A stretch of DNA of 64,000 nucleotides from Caballeronia jiangsuensis (GTDB taxonomy: Bacteria; Pseudomonadota; Gammaproteobacteria; Burkholderiales; Burkholderiaceae), in assembly GCA_000648925.1 (NCBI GenBank), contig JFHF01000006.1:1-64000 (forward strand), in the 5' to 3' direction. Position 1 is the stretch's first letter; every line of letters begins with the position of its first letter. Below are positions 25,613 to 33,943 of this stretch, piece by piece. The notes beneath the pieces are model-generated. The model was not told the origin of the DNA. It made no database searches and worked only from the letters and a program-made list of their open reading frames with translations. The position numbers and the translations under genes were made by a program.

Positions 25613-27730
25613 CTATCGCGTCGGCGCGAGCAGACCGCCCGAGCGCTTCTCGGTGGCGATAACGGAGCGCACGACCGTCGCAATGCGGTTGCCGAGTTCG
25701 GCCATCTGCTTGTCGCTCGCGGTCGTGTCCTGCGTGGCGCGATCGCCTTGCATATTGACGTTGACGACGACGCCGCCACCGCCGCCGCTCGCGCCCGCGT
25801 CGGTGACGATGCGCCCCGGCACGTTCGGGATGAAGTACTCCGCGCGCCCCGGTATCTCGTTGACGCGGTACAGATCGCCCGCCGACACCGGGCCGCCGCC
25901 TTGCCGAAACATGGTGCTGAAGAAATCGCCCCAGCCGCCGCTTGGACCCTTGCTGATGCTCGCGAACATGCCCTTGAACACGTTCTCATAGAGCAGCATC
26001 TTGGCGATGTCCTTGAGCATCGAGGCGACCATCTCGCGAAAGCTCGTCGCCACGTCCTCGGCCCCGAAGATGAAGTCGACAAAGGCGTCGCTCGACTTCT
26101 GCCCGAAGCCCTCGATCGCTTGCTGAAGCTCCTTGATCTGATCCTTCAGCGGGTCGGTGCCCTTGACCGCATCTTGCAGTTGCTTCTGATAGTACTTCTG
26201 GGCGTCGGCATACTCGGCGTCGGTGAGCGCCCCGGCTTTCTTGGCCTTTTCGAGCGCGATGATCGCTTCGCGATATTCGACGACCGGATCAATCGCGCGT
26301 CGCGTCGCGTCCGCGAACTTCTCGGTTTCCTGAATCCGCGCGATCAGATCGTCGAGTCCTTCCTGCTTCGCTTCGTCGTCGCGCTTCTCGGCATCGGCCT
26401 TGGCCTTGAGCGCGGCGGTCGTATCGATGATCCATTGCTTGTACGCGATCGCGGCTTTCTGCTGCTCGGGCGAAAGCGCTTGCAGCTTCGGGCTCGACAG
26501 GAACTCTTTCATCGGATCGCCCATCGATGCCATCTTCGCGGCATCGACGGCAAGCTGATCCATGATGTTTTTGAACTCGTCAACGTTTTTCTTCGTTTTC
26601 TTCGCGGACTTGCCGACCTTATCGAGTGCGTCCGAGTAATGCAGAATCTGCTTGCCGCTGTTCTCGGCGTTGCGGCCGACCACCGCCCAGGCTGCGGATT
26701 CCTCGCGCGCCTGCTTGGTCGAGCGCTCGCGGGTCTGCTGGATCTTGAAATCGAGGTCGGCGCTCGCCGCCTGCGACGCCTTGATCGTCTCGCCTACGGT
26801 CTTGGCGGCGGCACTGAAGTCGCCCGACAGAAATTGCTTCGCGGCGCTCGCGTAGCCGAGCGCTTCCTTGTAGCCGATGCTGATCGTGCCAAACACCCGC
26901 GTGAGATTGATAATGAAGCCCGACAGGAACGCGCCGATCGATTCGAGCGTGTCCTGCCATAGCTCGCTGGTAGTCGACGCCTCGACAGCGGACTTCGCGA
27001 ACGTATCGAGCGCGGGCGCGAGCCGCCCCGCGATCGTCACGGCCGCGCCTTCCCCGACTTTGCCCAGACGCGTCATATCATCGTTGAGGTTCTCGATCGC
27101 GAGCCCCGTTTCGGTCGAGACGATCAGCCCGAGCCGTTCGGCTTCCTTCGTCGCCTCGTCGAGACCTTCCGCGCCCGCGTTCAGCAGTGGGATCAGCTTC
27201 GCGCCGTTCTTGCCGAAGATTTCGACGGCGACCGCGGCCTTCTCGCTGCCGTCCTTGAAGCCCGATATCGCTTCGGCCACGGCCTTGAACTGCTCGGCCG
27301 GATCTTTCGACCAGAGTTCGGACGCGCTCAGGCCGATCGCCTTGAACGCGGCCGCGCTCTTGCTCGCCGGGTCCTTCGCGTCGAGCATCGAGCCGGTGAG
27401 CTTCTTGAACGCGGTCGCGAGGTCTTCGGTCGAGACGTCCGCTAGTTGACCCGCATAGGCGAGCGCCGACAGGTTCTCGGTGGCGGTGCCGATGCTCTGC
27501 GCCATCTTGCTCATGGCATCGACGTTCTCAAGCGCCTGTCCGACTTTCTCGGCGAAGCCGCGCGCGAACTCCATTGCGAACTGCGCGCCCATCAGCACCG
27601 CCGTGCCCGCGCTGCTCTTGGCAATGCTATCGAGCGATGACTTGATCTCGGCCTGCGCTTTCCCCATGTCGGTGCGCAGGCGCGAGACGTCCGCGGCGAG
27701 TTCGAATATCAGCGACCCTGCCGAAGCCAT
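25613..27730 (-). CDS. Tail tape measure protein
   Basis: The 705-residue protein begins with a helical region, RLRTDMGKAQAEIKSSLDSI. It has predicted hydrophobic segments around 245-270 (LSGFIINLTRVFGTISIGY) and long alanine/lysine-rich coiled coils. The C-terminus, GRAEYFIPNVPGRIVTDAGA followed by a Gly-rich linker and VVVNVNMQGD, is typical. Tape length sets tail length; 705 residues would predict a tail of about 100 nm at roughly 0.15 nm per residue. It follows the G/T chaperones as expected. Confidence 0.92.
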   Translation of the reverse strand: MASAGSLIFELAADVSRLRTDMGKAQAEIKSSLDSIAKSSAGTAVLMGAQFAMEFARGFAEKVGQALENVDAMSKMAQSIGTATENLSALAYAGQLADVSTEDLATAFKKLTGSMLDAKDPASKSAAAFKAIGLSASELWSKDPAEQFKAVAEAISGFKDGSEKAAVAVEIFGKNGAKLIPLLNAGAEGLDEATKEAERLGLIVSTETGLAIENLNDDMTRLGKVGEGAAVTIAGRLAPALDTFAKSAVEASTTSELWQDTLESIGAFLSGFIINLTRVFGTISIGYKEALGYASAAKQFLSGDFSAAAKTVGETIKASQAASADLDFKIQQTRERSTKQAREESAAWAVVGRNAENSGKQILHYSDALDKVGKSAKKTKKNVDEFKNIMDQLAVDAAKMASMGDPMKEFLSSPKLQALSPEQQKAAIAYKQWIIDTTAALKAKADAEKRDDEAKQEGLDDLIARIQETEKFADATRRAIDPVVEYREAIIALEKAKKAGALTDAEYADAQKYYQKQLQDAVKGTDPLKDQIKELQQAIEGFGQKSSDAFVDFIFGAEDVATSFREMVASMLKDIAKMLLYENVFKGMFASISKGPSGGWGDFFSTMFRQGGGPVSAGDLYRVNEIPGRAEYFIPNVPGRIVTDAGASGGGGGVVVNVNMQGDRATQDTTASDKQMAELGNRIATVVRSVIATEKRSGGLLAPTR

Positions 27731-27739
27731 GGCGCCCCC

Positions 27740-27925
27740 TTATCGCCAAGCGGCGATTTCATCTTCAACACCGAGTTCAAGCGGCGGCGGCGGTCGGTTG
27801 GCGTCGCCGAGCACTTGCGCCCAACACATAAATTCATGTGCGCCCATCGTGTTCAGGACCGTTCCAGCCGTCATATGCAAATGTGCTGCGATCGCAAAGA
27901 CTAGGCGCATGGAAGGAACGGTCAT
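27740..27925 (-). CDS. Tail assembly chaperone, second frame (T-like)
   Basis: A 61-residue frame begins at an ATG overlapping the G stop (ATGA) in the -1 frame. It reads LVFAIAAHLHMTAGTVLNTMG, then WAQVLGDANRPPPP and a C-terminal EIAAWR. In lambda-like phages the equivalent T region is made as a G-T fusion by -1 frameshifting. The overlap here holds GGAAAAACC but no canonical slippery heptamer, so coupled reinitiation is also possible. Confidence 0.72.
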   Translation of the reverse strand: MTVPSMRLVFAIAAHLHMTAGTVLNTMGAHEFMCWAQVLGDANRPPPPLELGVEDEIAAWR

Positions 27926-28263
27926 GGTTTTTCCACTTCGCTCGCCTTGCCGTTGATCTTGACGGCAGCCTCGACCAGCCGGCGCACGTCATCAAAGGCG
28001 CGCACCGGCAGATCGTCGAATAGCGCCATCTGGAAGCGCTCGCCGTGGGGACCGATCGCGGTGGCGCATAGAAGCAGATAGCCGAACTTCTGCTCGTCCT
28101 TGGTCTCGGCATAGTCAGCGTGAATCGCCTGAATCTGCTTGGCGGAAATCTCGCGCACGCGCACCGTGCCAAAGCATTCGGTCTCGACGACCTGCTCGCG
28201 ATGCTCGATCGTGAAGAAACGTTGCGGCTCGGTGTCGACGCGCGGCTGGCTCATGTCATTCAT
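27922..28263 (-). CDS. Tail assembly chaperone G-like
   Basis: The 113-residue protein resembles tail assembly chaperones: VRVREISAKQIQAIHADYAE and a helical C-terminus (FDDVRRLVEAAVKINGKASE). Position between the tail tube and tape-measure genes is diagnostic. It would coat the tape measure before tube polymerisation. Confidence 0.8.
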   Translation of the reverse strand: MNDMSQPRVDTEPQRFFTIEHREQVVETECFGTVRVREISAKQIQAIHADYAETKDEQKFGYLLLCATAIGPHGERFQMALFDDLPVRAFDDVRRLVEAAVKINGKASEVEKP

Positions 28264-28275
28264 GGGCGCGCTCCA

Positions 28276-29469
28276 TCAGGATACGGTGACGGCGTTGGCG
28301 ATAACTTTGGCTCGCGCCGTGCCGCTGACCGTCGGCGTGATATCGGCCGAATACACGCCCGCCACACTATAGGTATGCGGCGCGGTCGTTCCGGTCACGT
28401 CTTCGGTCGCGCCGCCGTCCTTCCAGTCCACCGTAAACTTCTCGGCCGTTCCGTTACTTTCGGTCAGCGTCAGCGTCACATCAAGCGGCGATGCGCCGCT
28501 CGTCGGCGCGACTGCCGCCGTTACGCTGTACGAGGGATTGACGGTCACGACGTTGGCATCGACCGCAGGCAGCGTCGCGGTGCCCTTGGTGGCGGTGACA
28601 CTCGGGGTAAAGCTGCCCGCCGTAGTGTAGTCATGCGTGGCCGTGTTCTGGCCGATGACGTCATGCGGCGCGGTGCCGTCGTCCCAATCGATCGCGAACT
28701 TCGAGGCGACACCGCCGCTCTCGTTGATGGTCAGCGTCACATGCAGTGGAATGTCGCCGCTCGCGGGTGCCGCGCTCGCGTTGAGGCTGTACTGTTCTTC
28801 CGGCTGGGAGCCGGGCGGCTGCGTGAGCACCGGCGCGCCCGTGATCTTGAGCGTCGCGCTGCCCGCGACCGCCTGATCGACGCCGCCCGTCTCGTTGATC
28901 GACTGCACGATCACCGGCAAGGTCCGCACCGCGCCATTGCGATAGATGATTTCGAACATGCGTTCTTCGCCATCGTCATACGCATCCAGCAGTGCGAGGT
29001 AATCGGGATCGGTCGGATCGATGAAGAAATCGAACGTCAGCGTACCGGGATCGCGAAAACCCACGAGCGAGGTTTTTTCGTCATCGCAGAGCGTCGTCGT
29101 GTCGATACTTGTGGCGGGCGTCTGGTTGATCGTGTAGGTCCGCGCGCACACGTCCGCGAACGCGTTCAACTGGAACATGCCGATGCCGGACAGGTCTTCC
29201 GTTTCGCTCGTGGTATCGCTGCCGTGCAGCGCGGCGCTTTTACTGTCCGGGTCGAGGTCTTGCAGGACGAACTCCTGATTGTCGAGCGATGCCCAGCCGG
29301 TGCCAGTGATATAGATCGGCGCGCCGTCCTTGAGCTTGCTCGCATCATCGAAGACGGCATAGGCCGGCGCGCTGCGGCTTGCCGAAGTGATCGCGCCTGT
29401 CGCAATCGGCGCTGCGTTCAGGTTCTCGATGTACATTTTCGTGTTTTGCGCGCTGATTGCCTTTTTCAT
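28276..29469 (-). CDS. Major tail tube protein with two C-terminal PKD-like domains
   Basis: ATG 29469 with GGAG gives 397 residues. Residues 1 to about 215 form the tail tube domain (MKKAISAQNTKMYIENLNAA; later FRDPGTLTFDFFIDPTDPDY). Two tandem Ig/PKD-like repeats of about 80 residues follow (near 228-312 and 313-397), each with a FxxDWxDG motif (KFAIDWDDGT, KFTVDWKDGG) and a THDYTTAG or HTYSVAG strand. Such domains decorate the tail surface and often bind polysaccharide weakly. Two copies in tandem is more than usual. Confidence 0.88.
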   Translation of the reverse strand: MKKAISAQNTKMYIENLNAAPIATGAITSASRSAPAYAVFDDASKLKDGAPIYITGTGWASLDNQEFVLQDLDPDSKSAALHGSDTTSETEDLSGIGMFQLNAFADVCARTYTINQTPATSIDTTTLCDDEKTSLVGFRDPGTLTFDFFIDPTDPDYLALLDAYDDGEERMFEIIYRNGAVRTLPVIVQSINETGGVDQAVAGSATLKITGAPVLTQPPGSQPEEQYSLNASAAPASGDIPLHVTLTINESGGVASKFAIDWDDGTAPHDVIGQNTATHDYTTAGSFTPSVTATKGTATLPAVDANVVTVNPSYSVTAAVAPTSGASPLDVTLTLTESNGTAEKFTVDWKDGGATEDVTGTTAPHTYSVAGVYSADITPTVSGTARAKVIANAVTVS

Positions 29470-29822
29470 GCTGTCTCTCCGGTTGACTCCCACGTATTGA
29501 CCTGCACCATGCGACGATTAAGCCGCGTCTCTACCTCATACATGGACTGCTGGTTTTCGACGGTCGGCTGCGGGTCGTAGGCCCGCAATGCGCGCAGAAC
29601 CGCCGCCATGTTCGCTTTCGCTTCGCGACGTGTGCGCGCGTAGCTGTCGACCTGCCACGACACATGGTCGAGGCCGGCATAACCGCAGAGCGTGTTCTGT
29701 GGCAGGCTCGTGATGTCCTGATAGATCAGATACGGTTCGGCGGTGCCGGCCGGCGCGATCGGCGTGAACACGCGGCCGGGCATCGCGCTTTCCAGCACGG
29801 CCTTGAACTCGTATTCGGTCAT
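29466..29822 (-). CDS. Tail completion/terminator protein (lambda U/DUF3168-like)
   Basis: ATG 29822 gives 118 residues beginning MTEYEFKAVLESAMPGRVFT. The pattern PYLIYQDITSLPQNT, then VSWQVDSYARTRREAKANMA, matches tail-terminator proteins that cap the tube. It is two bases from the gp10-like gene and overlaps the tube gene start by four bases. Confidence 0.82.
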   Translation of the reverse strand: MTEYEFKAVLESAMPGRVFTPIAPAGTAEPYLIYQDITSLPQNTLCGYAGLDHVSWQVDSYARTRREAKANMAAVLRALRAYDPQPTVENQQSMYEVETRLNRRMVQVNTWESTGETA

Positions 29823-29824
29823 GG

Positions 29825-30325
29825 TCAGACTCCCGGCTCGTAGCGAATGCCGCTCTTCTTGCAGTAGGCTTGCATCCGTCTTTCCAGCGCGCGCCGCATC
29901 ATCGCGCTCGATTCGCTTTGCTTGGCGATCGAGGCGGGCCGCAGCCACGGACGCGCGGGCATCTTGGACGTGCCGAACTCGAGGAAGCGCCCATAGAACG
30001 GGTCCTGTCCGTGGGGCTTGCGCATGCCGTTGATGATCTGCGGCTGCTTGCTCGCGCCCCCGCGCGGGCGTTTGAGCGTGACGTTCACGCGCGCAGCGAG
30101 CCCCGTCTTTTTGGTCTTGCTGCGCGTGATATGGGAGAACAGCACGCCGCTCGATCGCGGCGAGCCGCCGAACTCGGTCAGCACATTGAGCATCGCCTGA
30201 TCCATGATCGGCTTGGCCGCGTCGCGCAAGCTGCCCGAGAGCATCGAACGCTGGATTTCTTCGGGGAGCGTCTCAAGAAAGCGGTCAAGCTCCTTCAAGC
30301 CCTTGACCTCGCTGACGGAAATCAT
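29825..30325 (-). CDS. HK97 gp10-like head-tail protein
   Basis: The 166-residue basic protein starts MISVSEVKGLKELDRFLETL. It has the gp10-family pattern of a helical N-terminus with AAKPIMDQA and a C-terminal GRFLEFGTSKMPARPWLRPA. Members connect head and tail or complete the tail. Overlaps with both neighbours support operon translation. Confidence 0.88.
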   Translation of the reverse strand: MISVSEVKGLKELDRFLETLPEEIQRSMLSGSLRDAAKPIMDQAMLNVLTEFGGSPRSSGVLFSHITRSKTKKTGLAARVNVTLKRPRGGASKQPQIINGMRKPHGQDPFYGRFLEFGTSKMPARPWLRPASIAKQSESSAMMRRALERRMQAYCKKSGIRYEPGV

Positions 30326-30702
30326 GGCTGTCCACCTTCAGGGTTGACGCCGCTTGAACACATCAGATGGAGTTCCGACATGCCCTCATAACGTGGCAGC
30401 ACCGCATCGATGCTGTAAACCATCGCGCCGTTCGCGCGCGTATGGATAACGCGCCATATCGAGGTCACGTCATCGCGCCAGCGGATGCGGATACGCGTCG
30501 TCACGCCTTCGCGGAACTCGGCCGACAGCAACCATTCACGGCCGCTGACGGGTTCGATAGCCGCCCATACAGGCGTGCCCGCGTCGATCCAGTCCGTGAT
30601 GACGGGCTCGCCGCTCGCGTCGTCGATCTGCACGACGGGCTGCTGCAGCTGCACGCGATGACGAAGCGGGCCGCCCGTCATCCCGGTTGTCTTGGCCGGC
30701 AT
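30322..30702 (-). CDS. Head closure / head-tail adaptor protein
   Basis: ATG 30702 gives 126 residues with the SPP1 gp16-like pattern LRHRVQLQQPVVQIDDASGE, then PVWAAIEPVSGREWL and RIRIRWRDDVTSIWRV. This family closes the capsid after packaging. A second ATG 21 bases downstream is also possible. Confidence 0.87.
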   Translation of the reverse strand: MPAKTTGMTGGPLRHRVQLQQPVVQIDDASGEPVITDWIDAGTPVWAAIEPVSGREWLLSAEFREGVTTRIRIRWRDDVTSIWRVIHTRANGAMVYSIDAVLPRYEGMSELHLMCSSGVNPEGGQP

Positions 30703-30704
30703 CG

Positions 30705-31010
30705 CTACTCCATCGCCGGATCGCGCCGCTGATGCATCAGGTTGCACACCGCCCAGGGCAGATAGCCTTGTTCCCACGTCTGCGCCTCGACGCCATCGGG
30801 ATCGCGCAGAAAGATGCCGGTCAGGAGCAAGGTCGCCTGCTTGACGTTGGGCGGGCACGGATCTTCGCTCGTGTACGGGTCGCGCTTCAGATAGGCCATG
30901 ACCGCATCGCTTGCGCCCGTTATCGCAAGCTGGATCGTCAGGTCGGGGAAGTCGTCATCGAGCCTGAGCGCCGCGCGCGCTTCGTCGATCGTCACGAGGT
31001 CGCCTGTCAT
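30705..31010 (-). CDS. Head-tail connector (gp6-like)
   Basis: ATG 31010 gives 101 residues: MTGDLVTIDEARAALRLDDD, then ITGASDAVMAYLKRDPY and a helical end with QATLLLTGIFLRDP. This is the classical connector pattern, forming a dodecameric ring under the portal. It overlaps the upstream gene by four bases. Confidence 0.88.
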   Translation of the reverse strand: MTGDLVTIDEARAALRLDDDFPDLTIQLAITGASDAVMAYLKRDPYTSEDPCPPNVKQATLLLTGIFLRDPDGVEAQTWEQGYLPWAVCNLMHQRRDPAME

Positions 31011-32146
31011 GCTGCTGCTCCCACGATGCTCATACGCGCGTCCTTGCCGTCCCGCCCGCGCTTGGCCGCCAGCGTCCACGCGTCGCCGCCCGCGTCGGGC
31101 TTCGAGTCGGTCGTCGCGTTGCAATGCCACAGGGAACCCGCCCACGTCACCACGTCACCGGCGCGATACGTCTCGCCCGCCTGATATACGCCGCGATAGA
31201 TCATGACGGGCAGCGCGAACGTGGCCGTTTCGTGTGCGCCGCTCGCGCGTTCGATGTGCACCGTGAAGCTGCGTTCGCTGTCCATCGTGACGCGCGTCGA
31301 GGCGATGCCATCGACGACGCACGACCAGCCGTGTTCGCCGCGCGTGTTCGCATGCGCGCGCCAGATCCCGCCGCCATGCTGTGCGAGCGTGCCGCGTGGA
31401 TAGTCGCGCGCGAAGTCGAGGACGGGCAGCACGTCGATTTCGAACGCGTCGCGCCCCGGCTCGCCGTCTTTCGCGACCGGCGTCTCGCGCGTTTCCAGCG
31501 TCTTCACGCGCTCGCCCAAGGCGTCGAAGCTGTTCAGCAACCGGTCGAGCGTGCGGCGGTCCTCGGCCGCTCCCTGCGCGTGCTGCTCGCATTCGCGTCG
31601 AAGGCTCTCGATCGTCTCGGTATGGTCCTTGACAGGAAGGCACGTCGGAGTAACGACTGGCTCGCGGGTCTCTAGCGTTTTAACGCGCTCGCGCATGTCG
31701 TCGAAGCTGCTGACCAAACGATCGAGCGCACGGCCGTCGTCGGCGGCCCGTCGGTCATTCGACTCTTGCGCGCGGCGAAGGAGATCAATGGTCTCGGTAT
31801 GGTTCTCGACTAGCAAGCTCGTATTGGTCAGGATGGGATCACGCGACTCCAGCGTTTTAACGCGCTCGCTGATCCCGTCAACCCCGCCCAGCAAGCGGTC
31901 GAGCGCGCGCCGGTCTTCGACCGAGCGGCGCTCATGTGCCTCGTGGGTGCGGCGCAAGCCCTCGATCGCGTCGCTATGGTCCTTGACGGGGAAGCTCGTC
32001 ACGTTGACGACAGGTTCACGCGCGGCGGATTTTTCGAGCGTGTCGAGCCGTGCGACGATTGACGCGCAATAGCTCTTAACGTGCAACCGGATCGCGCGCG
32101 CGATGACGGCGAGAAGTTCGTCCGGAATGCCGGTCACGTCACGCAT
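31007..32146 (-). CDS. Virion decoration-like protein with triplicated coiled-coil repeats and a CBM-like end
   Basis: The 379-residue protein begins with a helix. Three imperfect copies of an approximately 59-residue unit follow (residues 35-214), each running from TLE(S/T)R(D/E)P through (H/D)xxxIxxLRR to DRRxLDRLL and ERVK. They should form a long coiled coil. After a GEPGRD linker comes a beta domain, then YQAGETYRAGDVVTWAGSLW, the pattern of small carbohydrate-binding modules in phage fibres, ending with GRDGKD. It lies between portal and connector, where HK97-like phages usually have no such gene. A surface adhesin or capsid fibre is inferred. Confidence 0.6.
   Translation of the reverse strand: MRDVTGIPDELLAVIARAIRLHVKSYCASIVARLDTLEKSAAREPVVNVTSFPVKDHSDAIEGLRRTHEAHERRSVEDRRALDRLLGGVDGISERVKTLESRDPILTNTSLLVENHTETIDLLRRAQESNDRRAADDGRALDRLVSSFDDMRERVKTLETREPVVTPTCLPVKDHTETIESLRRECEQHAQGAAEDRRTLDRLLNSFDALGERVKTLETRETPVAKDGEPGRDAFEIDVLPVLDFARDYPRGTLAQHGGGIWRAHANTRGEHGWSCVVDGIASTRVTMDSERSFTVHIERASGAHETATFALPVMIYRGVYQAGETYRAGDVVTWAGSLWHCNATTDSKPDAGGDAWTLAAKRGRDGKDARMSIVGAAA
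31490..32044 (-). repeat. Three tandem ~177-bp coding repeats
   Basis: Three imperfect in-frame copies of an approximately 59-codon unit are seen by comparing the translated protein. Recurring DNA elements such as CGCTCGAGCGTTTTAACGCG-like blocks recur near 31500, 31680 and 31855. The copies have diverged, so duplication is not recent. Confidence 0.7.
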
Positions 32147-33602
32147 GGTCGTCTCCCTCGGTCAGACCCGCGAGCAGCTTGTCGAGCCAGCGCGCGGCGC
32201 GTTCCTGATCCGTTTCGCTCGCGTTCGCGTTCGGATCATCGTCGGCGGCCGGCGCGATGCCCGCGGGCGTGCCGGCGACAGGCGCCGGATCAGGTTTGAC
32301 GAAAGGCTTGTTGCGATCGCGCTCGTCGAGCGCGGCGAGCGAGTAGTTCTGCTGTTGCAGGTAAGGCGTCTGACCGCCCTTGACGGGCTTCATGTTCAGG
32401 CGCTTGCGCGCTTCGTTCGGTGCGACGATGCCGCCGCCCACGCCATCGGTCAGCGTCTTGACCATCGTCGCCGTATCCATGCGCAGCAGCCCGTCGAGAT
32501 CGAGTGCTGTGCGATAGGTATCGGGCAGCGCGAGCCCTTCGTCCATGCACAGCTCGAACGACTCGATCAGGCTCTGCAGGCATTGCGAGTAGTAGTTCTG
32601 ACTCAATGCCTCGATGTTGTTATACGTGGGCGCGGTGCCGACGCCGACCATATAGCCGGGGACGTGGAAAACCGAGCATACGATTTCGCCCGTCATCTTG
32701 AGTTGATCGATCAGCTGCGCATCGACGGCGGTCATCGTCAGCGGCTCGTATTTCAGGTTGTCGCCCAGGACTGCGATGCGGCCGCGATTGGCCCCGCCAT
32801 AGTTCTGTTCCCAACGATCCTTCAGGCGCTTGGCGGTCTCGTCGCTGATTGCGCCGGGCGCGACCAAAATCCCACCGGGCTCCGCGCCGTTCTCGAAGAA
32901 CACGGCGCTATTGTTGAGAATCGCCAGCCCTTGACGCGCGGCGAGCGCGCAGGCGAAAAGCGGCGACGTGCCGACCAGCGGATGAAAAAGACAATTCATC
33001 CGGTCGTGAATGATTTCGCTCGCGGGCACGACCATCTGCTGACCGTAATCGCCTGCGGGCACACCCGCGAGCGTGTCGATATCAAGCTGGTAGTAGACCG
33101 CGCCATCGTCGGTGACAAGCGGCCGGCAACGGCTTGGGTCGAGCACGTAGAGCGCGACGACCACGCCGCGGTTATCGCGTTCCTTGAGCACGTAGGTGTT
33201 GCCGCGCGTCAGCTTGCTCATGATCCAGTTCTCAACGAACTGGATATGGTTCTGGTAGCGGTTGGGCTTGCGCAGCACCGGCGAGAACGCCGGCGACGTG
33301 CTCTCGGCCCAGACCTCGTCATCGGCCTTCATCAGCCGCACGGCGAGCTTGCCGATATCGGCGCTGATAAGCGTGATGCACGCATAGACCGTGTGATAGG
33401 CGAGGATAGTTTCGGGGCGTAGCTCGATATTCGCCTGCCACGCGCCCGCGAACGATTCGCGCACGATCAGCGGCCACCAGCCGCCCGAACCGAACGGGCC
33501 GAGCGAACCGCTGCCGACCGCATGGGCGTCCATCGGCGCCGGCTTAGGCGTTCGCGCGGCCCGCGACACGCTTACGTCAAAGCCTAAGAGTCGCATGGTC
33601 AT
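32139..33602 (-). CDS. Portal protein (HK97 type)
   Basis: The 487-residue protein has the portal signature: TVYACITLISADIGKLAVRL, FVENWIMSKLTRGNTYVLKE, IIHDRMNCLFHPLVGTSPLF and FHVPGYMVGVG. It forms the dodecameric DNA entry ring. The C-terminal 60 residues are Pro/Ala/Asp-rich. It overlaps neighbours on both sides. Confidence 0.95.
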   Translation of the reverse strand: MTMRLLGFDVSVSRAARTPKPAPMDAHAVGSGSLGPFGSGGWWPLIVRESFAGAWQANIELRPETILAYHTVYACITLISADIGKLAVRLMKADDEVWAESTSPAFSPVLRKPNRYQNHIQFVENWIMSKLTRGNTYVLKERDNRGVVVALYVLDPSRCRPLVTDDGAVYYQLDIDTLAGVPAGDYGQQMVVPASEIIHDRMNCLFHPLVGTSPLFACALAARQGLAILNNSAVFFENGAEPGGILVAPGAISDETAKRLKDRWEQNYGGANRGRIAVLGDNLKYEPLTMTAVDAQLIDQLKMTGEIVCSVFHVPGYMVGVGTAPTYNNIEALSQNYYSQCLQSLIESFELCMDEGLALPDTYRTALDLDGLLRMDTATMVKTLTDGVGGGIVAPNEARKRLNMKPVKGGQTPYLQQQNYSLAALDERDRNKPFVKPDPAPVAGTPAGIAPAADDDPNANASETDQERAARWLDKLLAGLTEGDDHA

Positions 33603-33868
33603 TCACCTTCCGGTTTGGGGTCCGTCTCTTCGGCGACGGCATCCTCGGCGACGTTATCCTCGGCCCGCACGTCGCGCCGCTTGTACGTGCCGCGCGTTTT
33701 CCTGCTCTTGCCCGTTTTCGCGGGTTTCTTCTGCGGCGCTTCGGCTTGTAGACTGACGCGGTTCACTGCGGCGAGCAGCTTCGCGTCGCGCTCGGTCATT
33801 TCGATATCGTCGCCGCTCGCATAGTGGCGGTTGCCGTAGCTCATGGCGCGCTTAGCCTTGACTTTCAT
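33599..33868 (-). CDS. Small head-module hypothetical protein
   Basis: ATG 33868 with GAGGGGG upstream gives 89 residues starting MKVKAKRAMSYGNRHYASGD. A small domain (DAKLLAAVNRVSLQ) is followed by a highly charged tail, basic then acidic. Proteins like this are frequent between capsid and portal genes; function unknown. Confidence 0.65.
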   Translation of the reverse strand: MKVKAKRAMSYGNRHYASGDDIEMTERDAKLLAAVNRVSLQAEAPQKKPAKTGKSRKTRGTYKRRDVRAEDNVAEDAVAEETDPKPEGE

Positions 33869-33943
33869 CTCGTGCACCCCCTCAAAAAAGAAAGGGCACC
33901 GTCATGGTGCCCTTCGTCCTACGCATCACCGAACATCAAGCGA

